Assembly (NCBI GenBank): GCA_001586965.3
Contig: LUCW03000820.1
Span: 1-43,050 of the forward strand
Length of the DNA: 43,050 nt
Direction of reading: 5' to 3'
Source of the DNA: Sphaeroforma sirkka
Lineage: Eukaryota; Opisthokonta; Ichthyosporea; Ichthyophonida
Part shown: positions 1 through 11,500 of the stretch, in pieces
How positions within the stretch are numbered: the stretch's first letter is position 1
How the letters are laid out: every line of letters begins with the position of its first letter
Translations under genes and position numbers: made by a program
The notes under the pieces: generated by a model
The model's database searches: none
Told to the model about the DNA's origin: nothing
The model's input: only the letters and a program-made list of their open reading frames with translations

Positions 1-44
1 GTATGATGTATGTGTATGAGTGTGAATTTGAATGCGAGTGAATG

Positions 45-78
<34 letters not shown>

Positions 79-160
79 TGCGTGTGTGTGTGTGTGTGTG
101 TGTATATACATGTGTGTGTTTGTATATAAAATGAAACGGGGGCATTCACACGCATTTTGA
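1..160. repeat. TG/AG microsatellite at window start
   Basis: Runs of TG, then AG, then TG again occupy about positions 45-120, followed by short AT-rich sequence. This is simple-sequence DNA with no coding signal. Confidence 0.8.
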
Positions 161-2067
161 CATCGTTAACGCGTGTATGTACACGTATACACCTACCTGG
201 ACACTCTCCTCCTTGAACAGTCCATGAGGATACGCTTTTGATAATCCCACACGAACTCTCCTCTGATGTGGCTATACATTTGGATTCGACATCGGCACAA
301 AAGCCGCACGCTGCATCGGCAATACAAGCGGCACAGTCGGTGCCATGGCTCGCACAATCGAATATGGTGGCTATAATTGATAAGTTTAATCGATTCACAA
401 ACTAGTGGCTATAGTTGGTAAGCTTGTTGTTCACAAACGATGATTTGTTCTGTGTGAAGTAAACTGTGCACTACATGAGACGCGCAAGCGTTTTAATATG
501 GAAACCGAATGACCTGCTTTACGGGCCTACTCAGTTTAAATGGTGCATACTTTTATGTACACTGTACAGACCAGAGTGTACCGTCACAGTACATACATAT
601 ACTTATAATCCCAGATCACTAAATACTATGTCACAGTTCCATGCCCAATCAAATCCCCGTCAGTAATTTGGGTTAAAAAGTTGTGTAGTGTTGAATTTTC
701 ATTGAATTAGCCAATTTTTTAGGATGAATTCCTGAAAGACAAGCCAATAGAATCAGCTTTTGTTCCAGCAGCCAATGATGTCACAGACATACTATGGATT
801 TGTAAACTATCTCCACTGGCCTTGAAGGCTGACCGACAAACAATCATCTGCAGTGGCAGACTGTCAGACTGAGACAAGAGTCTCGAATTCTCGATCAGAC
901 GATCACACTGACTCACGTCTCATATTTTAGAAATAAATAGTAGAAGAGTACAACATGACTGAGACAGTCTGACACGTAAATAATCACTTTTAGACTTTTA
1001 TAGCAATAAAAGTTTTAATTAAAAAACAAACAAACAAACCATTCATATGTATTTAAATATGACTCATCATGATTGTATGTTTTTAGAAGGCTACATATTT
1101 GTTTAAAAAATATGACATTTAATGTTCTCTATGCTGGTCAGCTGGTGGCAACAAGAGCTGGTGGGGATTTCTTATCGGATAAATAAACATACGCTACTCT
1201 TAGTAAACTATCGTATTGTAAAAGTAAACGCATACGCTATTAAGAGTCAGGAAGAGGGTGACACAACCAAGTCGGGGTCTCGGGGGCTGAAAATCTCACG
1301 GTATCATAGACGGCAAATATTTTACTAGTATACATTAGTAGATGCGAAGTGCAACATGCCCCATCAATATGCCGGGTTGTGTCAGCACTCCCATCAACGG
1401 GCCGGGGTGTGTCAGATGCAGTAAGTGTCGCGACTTGTATAGCCTTTGTAGGCTTACTTAGACGATTGCCCATTGTGGATGCAGAGGGAAATCGTGGGAC
1501 GACTCGTTTTCACCAGAATTTAAGAATTAAACTATAATGATTGAACTTGACAATCGAATATCGTGAAGATTGTGTTTTAACCAACAACCAACGTGCAGCA
1601 TGCGATAGACTTCTGAATTAAAACACTAGTCTCGTATATTCAATCTGTTGGTACCTGCTCAGCTGGATATGCTATGCGCTATCTGTATTAAATTAATTGG
1701 CAACACACAGAACTAATATGGACAATACTTCAGTTTTGCGACCCCATTGCACCAGTATACTTTCAATTTGACAGCAAGTGCATCTATTTCCTTGTACCCA
1801 TCCAGTTTTATGATATCACCATTGCAAAGAGTCTAAAGACCGATTGACAGGATATCAAACTACGAATCTGCCTAATTCTTTATCAAAGAAAACGCCACTC
1901 GATTGGATAAAGTCCAAGTTTCTTGCAGATTACGATCATGTATGTTGTCAAGTCTTATGACCAACTTCGCCAGCCAATCAACCGCTTATCCAGATACGAG
2001 TCACTCAGCTATTAATAGAAGTCCCTGCTCGATGTCGTCAGCATCTGGTTTCAGTACGGAGCTACAA
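161..2067. other. Gene-poor stretch, no supported gene
   Basis: Only short ORFs of under about 80 codons occur here, on both strands, with no recognisable domain or convincing exon structure. Between about 840 and 980 there are several short self-complementary words built on GACTGTCAGACTGAGAC and GAGACAGTCTGACACG. Similar words (CTCTGACAGTCTAACACAG) recur near 30,815, which may mark fragments of a shared interspersed repeat. I see nothing else. Confidence 0.5.
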
Positions 2068-2770
2068 CAACATGGTGACCTACTAACCTTCACATATACT
2101 TATAGCAACATGGTGACCTAAAAACCTTTACATATACATATAGCAACATGGTGACCTAAAAACCTTTACATATACTTATACCAACATGGTGACCTAAAAA
2201 CCTTTACATATACATATAGCAACATGGTGACCTAAAAACCTTTACATATACTTATACCAACATGGTGACCTAAAAACCTTGACATATACTCATACCAACA
2301 TGGTGACGACGTAAAAACCTCTACATATACTTAAAGCAACATGGCGACCTAAAAACCTTTACATATACATAGAGCAAACATGGTGACCTAAAAACCTTTA
2401 CATATACTTATAGCAACATGGTGATCTTCTGAGTCTTTACATACAGGTATAGCATCATGGTGCCCTTCTGAAAACCTTTACCTGTATATATAGTAATATA
2501 GTGACTTTTACAAACCTATACATGTATGTATAGCATCATGGTGTCCTTCTGAAAACTTTCACCTGCATATATAGTAATATGGTGACTTCTACAAACCTAT
2601 ACATGTATGTATAGCATCATGGTGTCTTTCTGAAAACCTCTGCCTGCATATATAGTAATATAATGACTTCTGCAAACCTTTACACGTATGAATAGCTAAA
2701 TGGTGACCTTATAAAAACCTTTACACATATGTATAGCAACACGGTGAACTTCTAAGACCTTTACATATAT
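2068..2770. repeat. 38-bp minisatellite with a diverged dimeric section
   Basis: A unit of about 38 bp containing CAACATGGTGACC and AAAACCTTTACATATAC repeats head to tail from 2068 to about 2430. From about 2430 to 2690 the units alternate between two diverged types, one with AGCATCATGGTG and CCTTCTGAAAAC, the other with AGTAATATGGTGAC and CTACAAACC. The repeating unit there becomes a dimer of about 80 bp. Several units have small indels, such as an extra GAC near 2307. Confidence 0.9.
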
Positions 2771-3107
2771 GCAAGTACCCGCACGCACTAAAGAACTGCC
2801 CCATACGATAGTGTCGATGCATAATATCTTGGGACACCTTAGCCCCGCAGTATATCTTCGAGCACCTCAAGTCACTGGTAGAGACCTTCACATGCCTACA
2901 GGTCTAAAGATATTACGATACATATTCAAAAAAAATATCCCTGTGAAAAGATTCGGACTACTGGAACAAAAATTAAGCGCGCCGCTTATTTGGTTTTTAA
3001 CCAAAGAGAGCGATTACTGAACTCTTGTTCCAATCGCGCATTGCGGACGGCAACACTGTTATCTGATAGTTTATTATGACTGTTATCTGATAGTTTATTA
3101 TGTCATA
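2771..3107. other. Short intergenic stretch beside the hAT ORF
   Basis: An 83-codon plus-strand ORF begins in the last minisatellite unit and ends at 3020. It resembles no protein I know and is probably chance. A near-direct duplication of CTGTTATCTGATAGTTTATTATG sits at about 3056-3101, immediately before the end of the hAT-type ORF. I could not identify terminal inverted repeats or a target-site duplication here. Confidence 0.4.
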
Positions 3108-6098
3108 TCATTGGCCATACGACACCCCACCAAGTAACTTCTCCAGCATCATGGAACGGTCGTGCTCCCGATCTCCTTCCGCCGCACCACCACTTGCGCA
3201 GTCCCCCGCCACCTCAAACAACGTACCCAAACTACCACTCTCCACTAATTTCTGCACATTGGGATCCTGCAACATGTCTTTCGTCACCAACCTTGCCCGC
3301 AACTGAGACGGAGGTACACGCTTGTCGAGTAAGGTTGACACAGACGTGTTGTAAGCCTCGATCTTCGGTGACTCCACCGAGCTCGTCCGCATTCCCAACA
3401 CGGCCCGTGCGAGCACGGCCAGAGTAGGGAACAGAGGGGCGTTCTTTTCCCACCACTTCAACACGTCAAAGGCCTTGCCAGTAGGCGCTTCGTTTGACAG
3501 GATCCTCACGTAACCCGAGCACTCTAGTTCCAGCGGTGTATCATGGGGCTCGGGCAACTTCAGTGCGGCCGGTTGCGGTGTGGCATAGCCTATCGCTCTG
3601 TTAGCGCCGCCTGTGATGTCGTCTGTATTCTTCGACGCGCCGCGCTCACAGTCACTCCGGCCGATGGCACCGATCGCTTGTGCACGTTGCTGCACGTGAG
3701 TATTGCCCTGTGTTTCACCTAGTATAGGAATCACGTGTATGTCCTGTATGGTGTTGTCCAGTGCTTCTTCTTCCTCATCACCGCTACTATCACCAAGACT
3801 GATAAGAACGTTTTTCCTAGACCCTGACGCAGCCTGCTGCACACTGTTGTCCCCGTATGTGTCTGGACCCTTCCCACTTCCATCGGATTGCGATGAAACA
3901 CGGCGAGCGTGCAAGTCGGTTAGTAATGATTCCGCTTTCTCTCTAAGTGCATTCGGGGTTTGTTTACCATACAGACGTTTGCTTAGAAAGTACAGTACCT
4001 TGTGTGTATGAGCCTCGGGGTTCAGATACAAAGACATGACTACCGCATCCGATATAACACCACCATATGCAAAGATGTGCTTGTCGGCCTCTATCCGTAC
4101 ACGCTCTATCAAGCCGCTGGCTATGGGACTTAAGTCACCCAATGCCACCTCTTCAACCACTGTGTGCGCTGCAACAACCCCACTTGCAGTCATCCCCGTC
4201 TGCGGATCAGCCACATCCCGTGACAGCCGCACCTTCTGTCTATTCATGGCAGCCAGCGTAAGCAGCATGACCCGGAACATGTGTGCCACACTCGCCCCCG
4301 GTTCTCTGAGTACATTCGCCGCCACTCTTACGGGTGCCAGAATGCCTATAACCTCCTGTAACGTGCGCCATTCCACAAAGCGAATGTGCACCAACCACTC
4401 GGGAGCGGGCTCGGCTTCCGCCAGGGGCCTGAGATCATCCAACAGACACATCACATTATACACGTGACACCATCTCGCAGCTGGGCCGTAGTGCTCGTCA
4501 GAAACGTCGTGTACGTCTGCGTGCGCGTGCCGCTGCCATCGCTCCTGCAACACGCGGTCGCCATCCGGGGTTCTGCGCAGGTCTGATAGGGCCTCCTTCA
4601 CTCTTTTGTAGAACGAGATGAAGGGTTGGTCCAGGGATATGGTGTTGATATCCAACGCACTACACATCACCCGTCCGAACGTTTGCCACACACACGCACC
4701 CCACGACACCGGATGGGATATCTCTTCAGGCGGTAGGTAGAAGTTCTGACCCGCCCAGGGTGTGGTCACGGAGATGCACGCTGTTTTAAACGGCATACCA
4801 GAGTGCTCCTCAAACACTCCTTGTATCCAATCAGAAGGCGAGTGCTGTAGGTATTCGTCGATAGTGGAGGCGCGTACAGGCAACACCGGCAGTAAGTGCT
4901 GCTGATGGGCCCAGGATTTGTCTATGTAGCGTAACGCTACTATGGGGTAGGCGTGGTGCTGGTACAATCTGTGCACATTGGCGTACTGCACGTGCAAGAA
5001 CGGCAAGCCGCAAAACTCTACATACACCGACTGTAGCATCTGTTTCAGACGCGATAGCATGGTGTTGTACAACGACGACATGTGTCTCTCCAACAAGCTT
5101 GGGGAGGGCATAAGCGCTTTACCACCCACAAAGTAAAACATCTGCTGCACCTCAGCGCCTAAATCCGAGGCCAGGAGATCGTGTGTGACACAGTAGAGAG
5201 CTAGCAGCCGATGGGCTTTATTGGTTTTGGTCGTGGTGATTCTGGCTGCGCCACTGGGGTTGGGTCGATCGTCCACTACTTCTTGTGTCTTCTTATTAGT
5301 GGCGTATATCATTGCACCGATAGCGGGCGTGTGAGTGTCAATCATTGCCGGCCGGCCCCGGGTGCGTTGCTTAGCAACCTTACCACCGGCCACACGTGCT
5401 CCGTTGGAAGATTGCGCATTGCTTATGCCATGCGTGCTGTTGTATTCATGAACGTGGGAATACATATGTACTTGTACGTGCGAGCTCCCCTGTACCTGGG
5501 CACGGGAAGGTATCACCTGTGACGTAGGTGGTAGTATGTGCTCGTGTGCCTGCGTGTGGGCAAGCGATACATTGTCCGTGTTTGACGGTGCCTGTAAAGG
5601 GATGTGTGTGTTTGGCGCAGGTAAACTCCTTTGTAATGATTGTTGTACATAGTATGCAGACACTCCCTGAGGCTGCTGCTTGTTGCGCTTCTTCTTCCCC
5701 GTTTCCAAGGCAACCGCATGCGAAGTCAGCCTCCCTTTACTTCTACAGTGTGTGAACAAGTTTGAGGTCGACAGTGCGGGTGGCAGGTTGATAGGCTTAG
5801 AGAGCACATCGCATAGCCTGCACGCTGCTCTATATGCTTCATCTCTGCATTTGAATACCAGAAAATACCTGAAAATAGATGCTTTGCCTGGTAGTATTGG
5901 CACCTCATCACGTAACTCACCCTTCTGCATGTAATCCTCATCCGTCCACTGGAACCTCGGGTCATGCAATGCGCTTAGTTGTGGTAGTACCACATCGTGT
6001 GCATGTAGCTGTCCTAATGCATGCGCTTGTACGTGTACTTGTGTCTGTGTAAGTGCTTGTGCTTGTACATGTGCCTGTGCATTTGCTTGGACTTGCAT
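3108..6098 (-). CDS. hAT-superfamily transposase-type protein, 996 codons, possibly catalytically degenerate
   Basis: hAT transposases cut and paste DNA, using an N-terminal BED zinc finger, an RNase H-like DDE core and a C-terminal dimerisation domain. This uninterrupted ORF begins with a Gln/His/Val-rich stretch (residues 1-40). A BED-like finger follows (C93-x2-C96, then SerThr-x-Asn-Leu and His117, His127). The core contains YIDKSW, which matches the hAT stretch just after the first catalytic Asp. The C-terminal dimerisation domain is clear at about residues 878-937, with KWWEKNAPLFPTLAVLAR, SSVES and a late LLDKR. An acidic Ser/Asp/Glu-rich insert lies near residue 770. I cannot find an Asp where the first catalytic residue should be: the segment before YIDKSW reads HVQYANVHRLY. 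The invariant core Cys-His context is also poorly preserved. The ATG at 6098 is the first Met after two in-frame stops. It may be a decayed transposase or a host-adopted protein. The family call is firm; activity is not. Confidence 0.85.
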   Translation of the reverse strand: MQVQANAQAHVQAQALTQTQVHVQAHALGQLHAHDVVLPQLSALHDPRFQWTDEDYMQKGELRDEVPILPGKASIFRYFLVFKCRDEAYRAACRLCDVLSKPINLPPALSTSNLFTHCRSKGRLTSHAVALETGKKKRNKQQPQGVSAYYVQQSLQRSLPAPNTHIPLQAPSNTDNVSLAHTQAHEHILPPTSQVIPSRAQVQGSSHVQVHMYSHVHEYNSTHGISNAQSSNGARVAGGKVAKQRTRGRPAMIDTHTPAIGAMIYATNKKTQEVVDDRPNPSGAARITTTKTNKAHRLLALYCVTHDLLASDLGAEVQQMFYFVGGKALMPSPSLLERHMSSLYNTMLSRLKQMLQSVYVEFCGLPFLHVQYANVHRLYQHHAYPIVALRYIDKSWAHQQHLLPVLPVRASTIDEYLQHSPSDWIQGVFEEHSGMPFKTACISVTTPWAGQNFYLPPEEISHPVSWGACVWQTFGRVMCSALDINTISLDQPFISFYKRVKEALSDLRRTPDGDRVLQERWQRHAHADVHDVSDEHYGPAARWCHVYNVMCLLDDLRPLAEAEPAPEWLVHIRFVEWRTLQEVIGILAPVRVAANVLREPGASVAHMFRVMLLTLAAMNRQKVRLSRDVADPQTGMTASGVVAAHTVVEEVALGDLSPIASGLIERVRIEADKHIFAYGGVISDAVVMSLYLNPEAHTHKVLYFLSKRLYGKQTPNALREKAESLLTDLHARRVSSQSDGSGKGPDTYGDNSVQQAASGSRKNVLISLGDSSGDEEEEALDNTIQDIHVIPILGETQGNTHVQQRAQAIGAIGRSDCERGASKNTDDITGGANRAIGYATPQPAALKLPEPHDTPLELECSGYVRILSNEAPTGKAFDVLKWWEKNAPLFPTLAVLARAVLGMRTSSVESPKIEAYNTSVSTLLDKRVPPSQLRARLVTKDMLQDPNVQKLVESGSLGTLFEVAGDCASGGAAEGDREHDRSMMLEKLLGGVSYGQ

Positions 6099-6563
6099 CT
6101 GAGACTGTAGCTGTGCTTGTACATGTGCCTGTGCCTGTGCCTGTGCCTGTGCATTTTCCTGGGCTTGTACCTGAGCGTTACTCTGAGCCTGTAGCTGCGC
6201 ATGTACGCCTTGCGTGTGTGCATTCTGTTAGACCTACCTCTGCGTGACATTGGCTTGACTTGCCTGTGCATTCGTTTGACTTGTGTGTGCATGCGTTTGA
6301 CTTGCTTGTGCTCGTGCATCTATATGTGCCATACCAGTGAGTGTGTGTGTGCCTGTGACTTCTCTATGCGTACTTGCTTGTGCTCGTGCATCTATATGTG
6401 CCGTCCCAGTGAGTGTGTGTGTGCCTGTGACTTCTCTATGCGTTGACTGCGCTTGCGCTTGTAAATGCGATGGTGTGAGCTGTTGAGGTTCATTGAGAGC
6501 ATTGTTTTGAGGTTGTAGTAATACCAAGCTTGCACCCTCCGCGGGTTGATTCGTGTACATCAT
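6099..6563 (-). pseudogene. In-frame upstream extension of the hAT ORF, cut off by two stop codons
   Basis: An ATG at 6563 opens 109 codons rich in Gln, Ala, Thr and His. They include two near-identical tandem copies of a segment beginning ASTHREVTGTHTLTG. The frame then meets TAG-GTC-TAA at about 6228-6236 and, after these two stops, runs in the same frame through a Gln-Ala/Gln-Val repeat into the 996-codon ORF. The older protein may therefore have started near 6563. Alternatively, translation starts at 6098 and this is leader sequence. The 15 nt holding both stops begin and end like an intron (AG-GTAGGT..CTAACAG) but are too short for a normal one. Confidence 0.55.
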
Positions 6564-7191
6564 GTGCTTGTGCTACACAGCTACACATAGGGACGCATCC
6601 CAGATGCATGTACTCTGTTTCACACGATATCTCCATAACATCTACACACCCGACATGATACGAGCCACCTCAACATAGAATATCAGCATTGAGATAGACC
6701 GTATATGGCTCGTGGTAGACTTATACCTGACACCTCCGAGGCCTCGAGAAGTCACTAATGAGTGCCTAGGCCTTGTATCGCCACATCCATCTACTTAACA
6801 TTCTCAGATGCGATTTAGTGCTTCCTAATGAGCTATACTGGCTTATCATGTGTGCTTATACGCACACAGCACTGTATGGGTACATGATCAACCTTTGCTT
6901 CGCGTATATGTGTATAGCAGATGCCAGCTGATGTGGACAGGTGCATATATTTAGTATTGCATTGGCCACCATTGATGACCCATACGTACCTAACCCACTC
7001 CCGTTCTATGATATATCTAGGGTTTTAAAATATAGGCTTTGGAGTGCATTTGGGCAGCGTAGGCTGTACATATGTATTTAAAAATAATACATACTTGGTA
7101 TTATTATAATATATATTTTTAACCAAAATACTTCGTATGTAGTACTTCTATATTTTAGACTATAAAGACAGAAATATTTACACAGCGTAAC
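6564..7191. other. No supported gene
   Basis: This is AT-moderate sequence upstream of the hAT-type ORF. Stops are frequent in all frames and I see no domain. A promoter for the ORF could lie here, but I see no convincing core element. Confidence 0.4.
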
Positions 7192-7339
7192 TGGCAACAC
7201 ACATGGACAATCCAATCTACTCTCTCTGTCCCACTATACTAAACAGAGAATTACTGTCTGCTGATTGGCAACGCACATGGACAATCCAATCTACTCTCTC
7301 TGTCCCACTATACTAAACAGAGAATTACTGTCTGCTGAT
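7192..7339. repeat. 74-bp direct tandem duplication
   Basis: Two adjacent copies (7192-7265 and 7266-7339) of a 74-bp unit start with TGGCAAC and end with TCTGCTGAT. They differ by about one base, so the duplication is recent. A diverged relative of the start of the unit (TTGGCAACACACAG..ATGGACAATAC) lies near 1697. Confidence 0.9.
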
Positions 7340-7720
7340 TGGAACGATGCTCGGGTACATCAACATCGGGTTATATGAATAAATAGATGGATACTTCCCC
7401 TCGGTTCATTCGTGCTTCTACGTGTGTCCTATTTGTAGTCGGCTCTCATGTGCTCGCTTTATATCGTATGAAAAATGTGAGTGCGTGCGTGCGTATGTGC
7501 GTGTGTGCGTGAGAAGTCAGGCTTGTCGAGATGAATTTGTTAATTTTGTGATCATTTATTTGTGTACTGGAACTGGATTGAATGCCGGATAGGTACTATC
7601 GTATACGGTCGGCGTACTAACAAGGTAGGTGCTCTAGTTCAGTGCGTGTGTACTCTCAAATGTTTCGCTCCCGTGTGGGTATCTAGGATATATCTCATAT
7701 TGATATACTTTGTTTTAATA
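7340..7720. other. No supported gene
   Basis: A short non-coding stretch with GTGCGTGCGTGCG simple sequence near 7480-7510. No domain or exon is seen. Confidence 0.4.
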
Positions 7721-7860
7721 TATCATATTTATATATATATATATATACGTAGTATTAACACCATACATGTATGCATATATGTCCACAACAATAGACACAC
7801 ATACTTGTGAATATTTATGTGAATATTTATATATATATACATATATATAATATAAAGTTA

Positions 7861-7898
<38 letters not shown>

Positions 7899-8089
7899 TA
7901 TATGGATTGTTTTGCGTATGTATGTACATATATGTATGCTTATATATTGCATTAGATGCACACACATAGCATATATATATATATATATTTATAAATATCT
8001 GTGTGTGTGTGTGATGTGCATATAAGCATGTATATGCATATGTACCTTTTTTTAATACATATTAGCATATATATTATTGCCACCAACGT

Positions 8090-8144
<55 letters not shown>

Positions 8145-8520
8145 TAAATATAGAAGTAGATGTAGACATTATATACATGTATGTGTGAGTACTCATATTG
8201 TTTATATTTATATTCAAGTATATGTACAAATATGCAAGTAAATGTGAGCACATACGTATGTATGTATATGTATATGTATGTTTTAAATATGTATTAGTAA
8301 ATATATTTCTATCAACAAGCGCATGTAAATATGTGTGTGTGTGCGTGTATATATATATACATGTAGTCGTCTATGTACACGTGTGTGTGAGTATGCACAT
8401 ATATTTGTTTCAAATTATATTCAAGTATATACTAAATATCTATAGATTTTCATGTTTATGTTCAAATGTGCATGTAATATAAATATAGATATGTACGTAT
8501 ATATATATACCGATATCTAT
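7721..8520. repeat. AT-rich microsatellite tract
   Basis: Dense TA and TATG repeats, a TG run at about 7874-7900, and a long pure TA run at about 8091-8150. Tyr/Ile/Cys/Val-rich ORFs across it are translations of simple sequence, not genes. Confidence 0.9.
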
Positions 8521-11500
8521 TCCGCACTAGATTGCTAAAATTGCACTACGGTGTAGTTTTCATATTTCATTTGGAATCCTTCAACTTGTTCTAAACGTGC
8601 ATAAACTGCCATGCTAACTTGAAAGGTGTGATTTATGAGTGGGCTAGATTCTCGTATCGGTGTTTTCTCCCGATAATCACCCAATTTGATACTATCAAAT
8701 ACAATGGTAGCATAAGGACTTAGACGATCAGTTGATCACACCTTCTGGCCGGTTCCGAGTGGTACATAGCCCATGTATAGAAGTTGTAAGGCTGGCCGCA
8801 ATGCATGCGTCGCTTGGCTTTTCGAGCGCCCTGCTAGCGTGTTTTATAATAGAAATACATGACTTTTCTAGTATGTTTATTTGGTCATTGTATTATATAG
8901 TTCACTAGAACTCAGAAGCCAGTCATGCATGAATTAAAATTTGCTATGAAATTGGTGGCTCTGCTCCGAAGTTGGTAGGAGCAGAATCAGATGTTTTGAA
9001 ATGCCAAAACAAAGGGCGGAATATACATCCGTTCATTAGACCCTTTCGGAAAACCCGTATGTAGTAGGGTCGAAAAAAATTATACTGTATAGACTTTACG
9101 ATGCGACTCCGGATAACACTGTGTATCTTGGTAGTGAATTTGGTTACTATAAGGATAATTCTCGAAGGGTGCTGGTTGTATTGATATTCGTGAGTATAGT
9201 TAATATGTGCGTGAACAAGACGTAGCGGCGTATACAAGTACGAGCAGAGACCGGTATGATGACACATGTCAAATCGTGGCGACTGCTGCTGATCTCTACT
9301 TTGCTGAGAGTAGGATGGGACGCGAGGAGAACAGTATATACCACCCCTTCACACACACACACACACCTGGTGGGATAAAAGCTCAGAGGTGTCATATCAA
9401 CTGGAATGACTGGAGTAGACATCATTCCAGGAAATGCGATGACTCAAATATAATAGCAGTTGTAAAAATTGCGGCATTTGTGTTGTACCTCCAGCTAACC
9501 GGGGTAATAGGTCGCTGTTGATGAAGCTGTCGTGTAGGTAAAAAATTATTGCCCTGACAGGATTTCACAAATCTTTACTTTATGCTTGATATAGTGCTGA
9601 TGACGTAGTGAGACGTGTCACTGCCAAGGAGCTGGCCATTTAGAACCTATAAAAAACTACAATTTTGAACAAGCTGGGATAAACGAGATTTTCGGTATCC
9701 AAATTTCCAAAGTGAACACGTTTTGATGTTTGTTCAGCTATCAAGTGAAAACAAAACATGTATAGTCAAGATCGGTGACACTTTAACTTTCTATAGGAGT
9801 GCATAACGAACTCAGCCATAGCATTTGGTATTGATTAGATTTCCACTAGTAAAATCAAATGCAAGATCGCGATGAGGTTACTAGATCTGTTGAATTTATT
9901 AGAAATCGATGGTGAGTCCATCAGTACATAAATACACTCAAACATCACGTGTGTCTCGTCATTCAGACCAAAAACTGAGAACAACCACTGTTTTGTTGAT
10001 ACACCTATATTACTACATATGGCACTAGCACGTTGGACCAAAACTATGTGTCAGCGATTGTGAAGAGTGGTTTGTATGAACTCAAGAATGGAGGGGTGAG
10101 CGTAGAGGAAGAGATTATTTGCGTCTTCAAGACTTTCGTGAATGCGTGTACTACTATTCTAGTTTGTACACATCTTTGTTTGTGGGCGTGTACCTATAGC
10201 CAAAGAGATTGAGCACACGAACCCTCTGGCTACAGCCTCAGAGTTTGTTTAAACTAGAGTCTAGAGGTGAAACATATTGTATGATCAGTGGATGGTCAGA
10301 AACATAACATGGGGATTCAACAATTGTCTTGTATGCAATGCGAACGATGGTATGAAGTTGATTCTTTCTTTGTTCGCTTGTGTAAAAATTCCATAAATGG
10401 TACATTCGTGCTTACCGTGAATTCTGACATCGTCGTATATGTACCCGTGTAGATGTATGTTTTGGCTTCAGCAAAGAATGCTCAAAAGAAAACGAGTCAG
10501 ATTTGTTCGGAGTCTGTATGTATACATGTAGTGGAAAGGTAGTGCTACGAAAGCACAATATGAACGATGCAATTTTTTGTTCCTATTGCCTGCTCAAAGG
10601 GTGCAACTACATCAGACATCTGAGGGCACAGAGTGGGCTCCTACACAGTTTTACAATGAAGACTATTATGCCGCAAGTATGCGCCCATAGCAATGAGAAC
10701 ATATTGACAACGTTGAAAGTTACATTGGGGTCCGATAGATCGGATCACTGTGTAAATTCACCCCGTGCGGGTCTACGCGATTACACAAATGCGAGGATGT
10801 TTGATATATCATACATGACATGCATCACACTTAAAAATGATGATTCTCGAGTATGAATCGATCATCGCCGGTTCTCAAGCTGATATCATCCTAGTTTCAC
10901 AATACGCATCGAAATGTACAGATCAATCCTTTTACTGGTAATTATCATGTGATTGAGGCCTTGAGAGTGAACACACTACCACAGAAATCGGTACAAATAT
11001 CTATATATGCTTCTCGTAGTAAATAACACACAATACCTACAGTATCGAAAGATGCACTGTTGCAGGTTTTTGGAACGGTTACGTATATGTAAGGGCAAGT
11101 GAGGACTGCAGCGCACGTATGAACGCATGTAGCCAGATACATCAGCTTTGACCTCTAATACAAATGTAATACTAAATCCAGTGAAGGAATTGTGCGGATA
11201 CAAGTGAATGACTATAGATATATCAATACATAAGTCAGGAGACGAGAAAGTGTACTATATATACGGGACAATCCTTCGTTCGATGCAAGCTACACTGACG
11301 GAAGCGTACGTCGAGGTGAAGAATGATACTGGCGAAGGTCACTCTTGATATTTCTGAAGCATTCTGTAGATACAGTCTAGATGTGAATGGTGAATGTGCA
11401 CATGTAGCCTGGTTGGTGAGTGCGAGTAGCATAATGAAATAGAGAGATACAAAAATGATGCTATATATCAAACTCGTGACTGTGAGCAGGACAAATCCTA

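Noticed and set aside
3100..6098. Several plus-strand ORFs of 60-143 codons opposite the hAT ORF
   Set aside because: They are antisense shadows of the 996-codon frame.
7562..8482. Tyr/Ile/Val-rich ORFs as small membrane proteins
   Set aside because: They translate TA, TATG and TG microsatellites.
10503..10856. A 117-codon plus-strand protein
   Set aside because: It has no domain, the Met lies inside a longer open stretch, and there is no promoter or homologue I recognise. It is kept only as part of the unassigned region.
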